Part shown: piece by piece, positions 56,231-64,000 of the stretch
Position numbering within the stretch: position 1 is the first letter of the stretch
How the letters are laid out: every line of letters starts with the position of its first letter
NCBI GenBank assembly: GCA_963556695.1
Contig: CAUWAG010000020.1
Location: 5,828,001-5,892,000 of the forward strand
DNA from: Anthostomella pinea
Lineage: Eukaryota > Ascomycota > Sordariomycetes > Xylariales > Xylariaceae
Length of the DNA: 64,000 nucleotides
Direction: 5' to 3'
Translations under genes and position numbers: made by a program
Notes under the pieces: model-generated
The model's input: only the letters and a program-made list of their open reading frames with translations
Databases searched by the model: none
Told to the model about the DNA's origin: nothing

Positions 56231-56518
56231 TCAATGCCTCATGCTAGTTGGGAGTAAACGTTCATCGCTGCCCTTCCCCTTCCTCATATCGGACACCCAT
56301 CCAGGGAACTTGTACACCAAGAACCACAGAAACAACAACAGCATGGTTCCGCCGACCATGACGCCCACGGCTGCCGATACGATGATGGCGATCATCTCGT
56401 AGTTTTGCGCCTTTCTTGCTGCGACGTTGTCGTCTCCTCCGTCGGGTGGTGAGGTGGTGGCAGCGGCAATAACGTTACCTGCCAGCAGGCATATTATCGC
56501 GAGTGTTGCTTTCGCCAT
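56231..56518 (-). CDS. Small type I membrane protein of unknown function, 95 aa
   Basis: From ATG 56518 (context CAGCCATGGCG) a signal peptide is followed by a short Pro/Gly/Asp-rich outside part (SPPDGGDD), a 25-residue hydrophobic helix (IVSAAVGVMVGGTMLLLFL) and a basic inside tail (RKGKGSDERLLP). This is the layout of a small single-pass plasma-membrane protein. I do not recognise a family. The strong start context and clean topology support it as real. It sits 3' of the STAND gene on the other strand; no functional link is claimed. Confidence 0.6.
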   Translation of the reverse strand: MAKATLAIICLLAGNVIAAATTSPPDGGDDNVAARKAQNYEMIAIIVSAAVGVMVGGTMLLLFLWFLVYKFPGWVSDMRKGKGSDERLLPTSMRH

Positions 56519-57225
56519 GGCTGGGCTGGCGCAAACGGGTGGTTTCGCGTTGGATTGGTGGGTGAGAAATGCGGCAGCAGCGTAGACGCAGGAGGAGCGA
56601 AGAGTCCAGGCCCTTATGTAGAACTGAGATGGCTCTAGTGTGAGGTAGAGAACGTTGTCTTGGTGCTGCGGCGCGGTTCAATGGTAGAGTCACAGGCCCT
56701 TTATTCAGCTGTGAATCCTATTGTCGCTATTTGGACGTTGGCCTGCCGGGGGTGGACAAAGAACTTTGTCTCATTTTGACTCATTGTGCGTCCTGTCCTC
56801 TTTGATTGAGAGAGGGTCCCGCCACTGCGGAACCGACCAACATCCTTGGACGGTGAGCAAATACGACGGTTGTTGGAACTTCGGCTCTGTGCCACTTCCT
56901 TCCACGTGGTATGGTGTGGTGCTACCGGCGTCGTCTGATGTTGAAGTCCACCCCCGTTGACGGGCTCATCATTGATTACCACCCAGTCGGTGTCGATGAT
57001 GTTTGCTCAATGGTGCCATTCCCGAGTGTCAGTCGAATGATATGTAATCAATTCGCCGGCAGGCTGGTAATAAGCAGCCCCTCATGGCGATCCCTCTCAT
57101 ATGAACCATTGATCCTACCCGGCAATGGGAAATTGGGAATGAGGCGGGTAGGGGTCAGTAACTGTACGCCAATCATTCACCAGCCCTGCCAAGGCGCCAG
57201 CAGCCGTTGAAATCCGGGGGTCTGA
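56519..57225. other. Intergenic region
   Basis: About 700 bp. A tRNA-like phrase occurs at about 56672-56694 but no complete tRNA can be folded. No gene seen. Confidence 0.4.
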
Positions 57226-57748
57226 ATCCAGCCTCCTGAAACGCCCCGCCGTCTCCATGGAGGAATCTACAATAAGGGCATCAAAGACTTGGACGCCAAC
57301 ATTCACCCTTACGTCGTGTTCGGCAATGTCGGCGGCAAGGACGGGTTCACGGGCTTCGATCCCGCGGAGCATGGTATCGAGCCGCTGAGCGTGATGGCGG
57401 TCGTGTGCGGCGACAAGCTGGTAAGTTCTCATCAACTCCCAGGAGTTGACAAGCAGATGACTGAGCGACTGATAGATCTACGGCGTCTGGGGCGACGAGA
57501 ACGGAGTCGATGGCGACAAGTCGGTCGTGGGCGAGGCGTCCATTTCGCTGGCGACGGCGTGCTACGTCAAGGACAACATCAACGGTAACAGCGGCCACGA
57601 TGAGAACGACGTGCTGTTCATCGCCTTTGCCGGCTTTGATGCGGTGGCCGGCGCCGATGGAGCGGATTGGGCGGCGAAAAACTACGATGACTTCGAGGCT
57701 AGTATTGAGGATCTGGGGGATAAGCTCATTGGGAGTATTACGGCTTGA
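57226..57748 (+). pseudogene. 5'-truncated GH75 chitosanase
   Basis: Two exons remain: about 57226-57420 and 57476-57748, with a 55-nt intron. The sequence starts inside the GH75 fold ([20 protein letters not shown]) and keeps the later motifs: [20 protein letters not shown], then [24 protein letters not shown] and VLFIAFAGFD. The catalytic Glu is probably the one in GEASIS. The whole secretion signal and N-terminal strands that GH75 enzymes need are missing: two in-frame stops lie just upstream (57208, 57220) and no upstream exon was found. Intact enzymes are secreted and cut chitosan. A GA-ATC acceptor-like AG before the first codon allows a distant lost exon. Confidence 0.7.
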
Positions 57749-58854
57749 GGATTATGCGAAGTCCTAGAGTAGCGACACGTATCTGGGGTGATGTTGGTAC
57801 TTCTCAGATTTCGCGAGGGAAAAAGGGGGTGGAGAATGGAGCGGGGCTTTGCATCACTGTGTACTTATGTTTCGCACAAGCGAACAACAAAGGAAGGAGA
57901 TATGTACGTGGCCGTAAAGCAACATACCGATATTATTGAGAGTCTTGGAAACGGTGATATGATGCGTTCCCTCGACTAGAGTTCAACGAAGTGCCCCTTG
58001 TTGTAATTACTCTCCATAGAGGAAAGAAATGCTTCGCGACGTCTGGCAACCTGCTCAGACCAGCGAGAAACAAAATGTATAGCTTAAAGTAGCATGTCTG
58101 GAGAGTGCCGTTACCAGTAGAAACTTATTCTGGCACCTTCAGCTGCAACTCAATTGATTGCTCCTTGTCGTCGCACGAGTTCCCCAATCAGAAGCCTTAC
58201 ATAACGTCGTGTCTCGGGCAGCATGCTCTCAAGGGTGAAGGTGGCACTACTCCCATTTTGCGGTGAATCACGACTATCGGGATAAATGTGCTCTCTTCCA
58301 ATTCGTGGCCATTCACTGGGCTAGCCACCGTGAGATTGGACCATCACATCAATGGCAAACATATTCAGAGGATGATTCACACTCCGGTGATGATCTGGCA
58401 GTCGTATATGAGTGAACCGAACCGAAATGAAACGAGTTTGTTTGTTTTATTCCTGTAACTAGATCACAACATGAGATGGATCGCAAAATTGGCTTGCTGT
58501 TCCAGATCCTTTGTTCTCTCTGGCACCTCTGGAACCTCTGTGACGTACGACATGGACCTGATCGAGTTTGTCTGGGGTTTCGTAGTCACGGACTGATAAT
58601 AGCATGTGTCAGATTGTTGAATCTCTCTGAGGGGACGCTATCAGGGGACAAACAGTCGAGTATGGGATGAGATGCAAACCATTGTATATCTCGAGAGCAA
58701 ATGGCCTACAGTATGTCGTAAACTACTATCAGGAGTCAGAGACATCGTGGTACTTCGCCAACACACACAAGATCACTATAGTCCTCTCCTAGTCGATAAG
58801 CCATCAACACTCGCGAGCCAATCCACTATCCAGCAGCCGATACCTACTTGAATC
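57749..58854. other. Gene-free region
   Basis: About 1.1 kb, somewhat AT-rich, nothing recognised. Confidence 0.4.
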
Positions 58855-60053
58855 GTGTTCGGCCGTTCTCCCCCGGCCGGACGCGGAAAGAAGCTTCAAG
58901 GCTATCGTGCCGAGATTGGGCATTGTGATATGCGCAGATTCATAGTACCAGCACCGGCCGACATGAAAAGGAGGCAAGACCTCATGAAGCTCAACCCAGA
59001 GAATGAGATGTGGCAGCACAACATGGTCAAGACGACACTAGGTGGCAACCTGGTATGCCAATACTCGGTGTATGTACATTTTCGAGTCTCTCATTGCTCC
59101 ATATGACCATGTCCTGGGCGCGGATTTCCTCTTCTAGCCCGTGTCAAGAGCCTTATTCCCGAGACATGCATTATTACGGCTCCTTGTTTCGGCCAAACAT
59201 CTTAAAGGAGTAATTACTGATTCTAATTTGCGAGGAGATCGCCGAGAGAAGGGGCCTATATTACCACCGTCGTCGAGGCGATAGGAGTCGACATGACTCA
59301 CATGAAGTACCGCGACATCATGTTCGACAACTGGAAGGATGCCGTGATAGCGGCTAATGGAGGTGACAGAACGTTGAAGGTCATTGAGATTAACAGCATC
59401 GACCACAGCCGCACCCAGAAGTGCATTGAGAATGCACGCCGATATGCCGGTGGAGTTCTCCCAAACGAGACAACGCGTTACAAGACTTTTGAAGTGGTAC
59501 GTCTCGAACCCCTTTGTGACGTCTCCTCATGCCTGACTCTTCCTCCCTGACTTCCCAACACGTCAGACTTGAGATGCTGACCTGCTCTTAGTATGTACCA
59601 CGATACCTCCTACAACGGCATCCGTGGTCACTGGACCACCGGCAGCCCTGGCACATCAAGAGCCTGTTCCTCTAGCTAACGACTACATCCTAGCTTCCAA
59701 TAGACAGACGCGAACAACGAGGCCTGGCAAGCCCTCAATGGCAAAGAGCAGAATCCGTTCATCCAAGGCATCGTCAAGTTGCTAGAGGAGTACGGCACCG
59801 AGCTGAACGGCGAAGAGAGAGACCGCAGCCCCAGAATTGACAGAGTCGTCTGCGGCATTTACCTCCCCGAGACGCCCAAACCCGATTTGAAAGCTAAACG
59901 AGAAGCTCCACTCCGTCCTGACGGCAGATCCATGCGTGGTTCCACTACTCCCACCAGTCCGGCCTCCTCTGCTTCCGATCAGGCTCTACGCAGTCTCGCG
60001 GAAAGAAATATCGCTACTACATGGCTGTGTTCATCAAGTGGGAGTATTACTAA
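58855..60053 (+). pseudogene. Unrecognised multi-exon gene with a frameshift
   Basis: Coding-looking blocks follow one another: FIVPAPADMKRRQDLMKL (about 58947), then GVDMTHMKYRDIMFDNWKDA (about 59287), ANNEAWQALNGKEQNPFIQG (about 59708) and, in a shifted frame from about 59935, AWFHYSHQSG and KKYRYYMAVFIKWEYY up to the TAA at 60051. Short introns with GT...AG ends can be drawn between the blocks (donors near 59053 and 59495, acceptor near 59704), but the phases do not all agree and the last block needs a one-base shift at about 59930. The exon bounds are therefore only approximate. No family recognised. It borders the RIP block. Confidence 0.4.
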
Positions 60054-60325
60054 GTGCAAGGGCGGTATGGTCGGCAATGGATGAATTGCGATCTTCCTGG
60101 GAATCGCGGTGGCGTTAGAGGTGCTTCAGGGTTATTGACGGTTGCCAGCAAGGTCCCGAACAACTTAACGGATATCCACGGTGGATTAATATAAACGTAG
60201 ATATCTACACCAACTTAATTCACGAATACCCCTACAGCTTTAACAATTAACTTAACGATAAGGCTATCGTAAGTTAATATTAACGTAAATATCGTAAATA
60301 TATAGTAAACTATTACCTTAACGTA
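60054..60325. other. Transition into AT-rich DNA
   Basis: Composition drops sharply near 60160. Repeats of TTAACG/CGTAAATATCG occur (60225-60325), including GTTAATATTAACGTA, which recurs inverted beyond the right end of the transposon. Confidence 0.5.
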
Positions 60326-61482
60326 AATGACAAGCGAGCGGCAATTACAAGCGAACGGCAACTTCTTACCAACCTCCCAACTGTGATGTCAAATAACTTA
60401 ATCACAACGCATTTAATTCAATTCAATCAAGCGGATTGCTTTTCCTCAGACGTTTCTATCCATATTGTACAAGTTTGCGCATTATGGCCAGTGTTGCTGC
60501 AAACGTCATACCGTTGCTCACGCGCTGCCATTCTCCTTGTACGGCGACTATTTTCACCTATTTCTTGTCTTGCCAGATCAGTATTATGCTTTGTAGCCTA
60601 AAGATCTATTGTATCTTTAATAAGAAAAAATTTCTTTTTTATTAGAATTTTTTTTGGGTTTTCTGGCATTTATTTAGTAAGTGATTAGTCTTTTCTGGCT
60701 CACGGACCCAGGAATTAATCAAAGCGACCTTGTGCATAAGACCGTATATAGCTTTTGAAAATTAGCTCAATACATCAATTATTGATGTAGGTGAGCTTCT
60801 CTGGTAGTTTCTAACTTAATTTTGGATATAAATTGATTGGTTTACCGCTTCATTAATAGTGATAGGCATCTTTGAAGTCCAAGTAATGGGTGACAGATTG
60901 GGGTCTGGCAACAGTGTTCATATCTTGGATACCATGTTTTGCGACTGCTGCCTCAGCTGAGCAAAACCATGCGCGATACGCGTCTGGATCTTTGTTCAAG
61001 ACCCTCTAGTAGTCCATCTTTTGATAAAAACGCGTCCGGAGGCCTGATGTGCGTTTGATGAAGTTTGCCGTCTAGTTCTTCCTGACGTGTCCAGTCCCAT
61101 GTGCTGCCAACAATTGATCTGCCATGTTTTTAATATAAGTGTACTGGGGCGGAAATGCTCACATATCCAGGTCAAGTATAAAAGAACAAATAGCATTCTC
61201 TTCAAAAACCATATGTTTCAAAGTATTGGGTATACTATCGCGTCGTGATGATCGGCCGGCGATTCTAGCCTTTAAGGTATTATATGGGATATAGAAAGTC
61301 TTAGAAAGCTTGCTAATAGTAATATAAGGGTCGCATTGTTTAGCTTGGACAGCAAGCTGTAAGTCTGATTCGTTATAATACAATGCTATTATTGTTGGTT
61401 GATCAATTAGAAGCCTTGATGAAAAGGTTAGATGGTTGGTGAAAAGTTGCCGTTCACTTGTAATTGCCGCTCGCTTGTCATC
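60326..61482 (-). mobile_element. Fot1/pogo-type DNA transposon relic with 49-bp terminal inverted repeats
   Basis: The ends 60326-60374 and 61434-61482 are inverted repeats matching at about 45 of 49 positions (core ATGACAAGCGAGCGGCAATT). Both ends are bordered by TA, the target duplication of Tc1/mariner elements. On the minus strand a transposase N-terminus reads with a HTH of psq/CENP-B type (TISKLSKTFYIPYNTLKARI, 61383-61159) and then the same frame continues over three stop codons (TGA, TAG, TAG), each explained by a C-to-T or G-to-A change, to a DPDAYRAWF motif. The DDE catalytic part is deleted. It is a dead, shortened copy. Confidence 0.75.
60860..61383 (-). pseudogene. Truncated Fot1/pogo-type transposase
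   Basis: One reading frame with three internal stops covers the HTH (61383-61159), a second DNA-binding helix block (NMADQLLAAHGTG...RFYQKMDY) and the start of the catalytic core (NKDPDAYRAWFCSAEAAVAK), then ends at TAA near 60861. The catalytic acidic triad is absent, so at least 60 percent of a normal protein is missing. The stop pattern is that of RIP. Confidence 0.7.
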
Positions 61483-64000
61483 TACGTTAATATTAACAGT
61501 AATATAGTAGTTTGATAGTAATGATATTAAGTAGTTAAAAAGTTAATATAACAAGTAAATAATGCTACTTTGAAATAAATAACAACTCACTAACAAGTTA
61601 ACTATCTTTAAAGCTAAAACTTGATAAATAATATTATAAGATTTTTTTATAAGTTCTTAATTATTTCAAGTTAGATAATATTTCCGTTATCTTGCGAAAA
61701 TATTATCGATTTTTTTTCTCCGTATAATTACGATAGTTTATATACTTTTAAATATGCTATAATTTTTAGGTTAAATTGTTATATATTTCGACGCGATTAA
61801 CATTTTATAATATACTTTTATATATATTAATTAAACATTGTTAACGAAACGAAGATTTTTATAAATTTAAATTTATTAGATTTATGATGTTTTATTATAA
61901 ATAAGTTTATCGGTTATAAACTTAACATATTTTTATAGTTAATAATACAAGCCCCTTTAAACTAATAACTTTATCGTTATTTGTTTTACTAATGTTATTA
62001 TTTAATTAGCTAAATTAAACTTACTTCGATTAAATAATGTCTTTTAATTAAAACGGACTTAATATATTATAAAATTCTTATAAAGGCGTATTAATAGTTA
62101 TTTAATAATATGTTTAACTTTATTTTTATTATAAAGTATTATTTAATTATTTAATAGTAAAATACGACTGCGCCTACTGACTAAATACGATATCGTTGTT
62201 TTTTTATAGAGCTTTTCAAAATAAGTATCTTTATATTTAACCAGATTTCAAATTAATCTAAATCTATTATTTTAGCCCCGACCGCTTCCGTTTTTATGAA
62301 CTTAATATTAACATTAATTTTAGCCTTAGACGTTATTAGAAAAAAAGACAAGCTAAAGTTTTAAAAGGCCTATGTAAGCTAAAACTTTTTTAAAAAAGCT
62401 AAAGATATATTTACCTAGCAGTAAGCCTTTAAATGTAATATTAAAAAACCTTCGGTTCGTAAATAGGTTTGCCACGCGTATATTAAATATAATATAATAA
62501 AGTTAAATTCTTACGTAATTACTGATATTTACATAATAAATACAAAATACTAGCACTATTAAAAAAGCGAAATTTAAAGTTTAATCTAAAGACGAAAAAA
62601 AGCCTTTTATGAAGTTAAATATATTTATTTTTACAGAATAATATAATTCAAATATTAATGGCTTAAAATTTAACAAATTGCGCTTTATTTTATTAATAAA
62701 TTAAAAATATACTTTTCACAGCTTTTGTTAAAGTAGAGTATAAGAAATAACCTTTTTACAACAGCCAAATATACAGCTTAACGTTATTAATATAAAAGTT
62801 AATTTTACTAATAATACGATTTAAATAAAAATATGAAAAGCGTTCGTTAAGTATTAAAAAGATCAAAAAGTTTTTGAAAAAGCGCTTAACTTTTTTTATA
62901 TTTCGTTTAATCAATAGTGGTTTTTTTAACCGTTATAAGTTATATAAAGTTACGTGCTTTTTTAAAAACGAATATAATAAGCTCTATAAGTTAATTATTA
63001 ACATGTTAAAAGTTTTCGAAAAACACACTAGCGAGAATATTAAAAATGTTATTTATATATTTTTAGGAATACAACATTTAAGATAGAATGGGTTATTTTA
63101 CTTTTAATAATGTAACTAATATAAGAATAATAATAAAACTGTAGGAACAGGCTTGAACGATCATTTATAATACTCGAGTATAGGGTCAAAGTCATGATGT
63201 TGATGATGGTTGGATTGGGAAGTCTAGCTGGACCTGCAGGTCTAGCTAAGTGACCTCACAATCCGGTATCTAATCTCTTATCTAATCATACATATGGTTT
63301 CACTGTGGAATCACATGGATCTAACAATAATTATATTACTTTATATCGGCAATTTTTATTTATATATTTACTATTTAATTAAGATTCATTAAAGAAATCT
63401 TTATATAGTTATAAATAAAACGAAAATACGTTCAAATAAGCGTAGTACCCATAGTTTATAACCTTTGAAATATCAAAATTATAAGTCTAAAAGCTTTTTT
63501 ATTAAGTATATTATCGATGAGCCTTTAACATACCGCTATATGGTCGTTTAAATCTTATATGATATGTAATATTAACAGTTTTTTATGTATTTTAATTAGT
63601 TATAAATAGTTAAACGATAACAGTAAGAGGTTTAAAAGTAAACACTAAGTCATTTTTAGAAATATAACCAGTAACATATCTCTACAGCTCGCAAAGTAAT
63701 TAAAATAAATATAAATGATAATACCGGTAATAATTAATACTTTTAATCTGATAAGTAATTAATATATAATAAGAGCTAATATATCTAGCTATTTATAAAC
63801 GCTTTAAACGAGGCTTTAAACAGCTGCGCGGATTATGAATATACCCGCGGTAATACGTTTTGGCTTAACGCTATTTCACGTACCGGCGTTATTAAAATTA
63901 TACCGGGGATTACTTAACGTGTTGTTTTCATACTAAATGATTCTAGAAATAAGTTAATTATGTTTCATATACATAATAACGGTTAAAGTGGATTATAAAG
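61483..64000. repeat. AT-rich, RIP-degraded repetitive DNA
   Basis: About 2.5 kb of very AT-rich sequence continues to the right edge. TpA is frequent and CpA is rare, while some CpG (ACG, TCG, CGT) survives. No ORF of meaning remains; a 70-codon ORF at 62874 is low complexity. This is the usual state of RIP-hit transposons in ascomycetes; the element family cannot be read any more. A GC-normal island sits at about 63140-63328. Confidence 0.75.
63140..63328. repeat. GC-normal island inside the AT block, possible late insertion
   Basis: About 190 bp with normal base use are bounded sharply by AT-rich DNA. The island begins TGTAGGAACAGG and ends GGATCTAACA (TG...CA ends, as in LTRs), and contains the palindrome GACCTGCAGGTC at 63231-63242. 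No clear target duplication was found. Confidence 0.4.

Noticed and set aside
56660..56730. tRNA-like phrase GGTTCAATGGTAGAGT
   Set aside because: Resembles a D-arm/A box, but no T-arm, anticodon stem or acceptor pairing can be completed downstream.
62874..63086. 70-codon ORF in the AT block
   Set aside because: Lys/Phe/Ile/Asn-rich translation of AT-rich DNA without any motif.

Overview
The window is genomic DNA of a filamentous ascomycete fungus, most likely a Sordariomycete. The genes carry short spliceosomal introns, mostly 46-80 nt, with GT...AG ends and CTAAC/CTGAC-type branch sites. They lie on both strands without operons and include fungus-restricted families (DUF6536, DUF6590, GH75 chitosanase, a fungal BAHD acyltransferase, a STAND/NLR-like protein). 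The right end is an AT-rich block with decayed transposon sequence and C-to-T/G-to-A stop codons, the picture left by repeat-induced point mutation (RIP). I can support about 20 intact protein-coding genes, four or five broken ones, two transposon remnants and a long AT-rich tract. All exon joins were made by eye and checked by phase arithmetic, not by transcripts.

Left part (1-12.5 kb): the 3' end of a Tad-like LINE retrotransposon, an unknown protein, a histidine phosphatase, the SAGA subunit Spt3, a multi-pass membrane protein, the PP2A leucine carboxyl methyltransferase Ppm1 and a large DUF6536 membrane protein. Next (13.5-18.3 kb) comes a gene fragment, then a divergent pair: a 14-TM MFS drug transporter and a BAHD acyltransferase. 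They share a 427-bp promoter holding four perfect short palindromes within 97 bp. This pair resembles an export-plus-acetylation self-protection module and is the most interesting lead in the window.

Middle (18.6-44.3 kb) is a housekeeping stretch: RING protein, F-box protein, U2 snRNP A' (Lea1), DNA polymerase epsilon histone-fold subunit (Dpb3), CLC chloride channel, a TMEM42-like transporter, TFIIA small subunit (Toa2), an LSH/DDM1-type SNF2 remodeller (MUS-30), GINS subunit Psf2, D-xylose reductase and nucleoporin Seh1, with two or three unknown small ORFs.

Right part (44.3-64 kb) is accessory: a 1.8-kb gene-poor stretch, a SET-domain pseudogene, a coiled-coil/DUF6590 protein, a 2.5-kb leader-like region, a STAND NTPase with kinesin-light-chain-type TPRs, a small single-pass membrane protein, a 5'-truncated GH75 chitosanase, an unknown frameshifted gene, and from about 60.1 kb the AT-rich RIP block with a 1157-bp Fot1/pogo-type transposon relic. 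The gradient from conserved genes to broken genes to RIP DNA suggests the edge of an accessory compartment.
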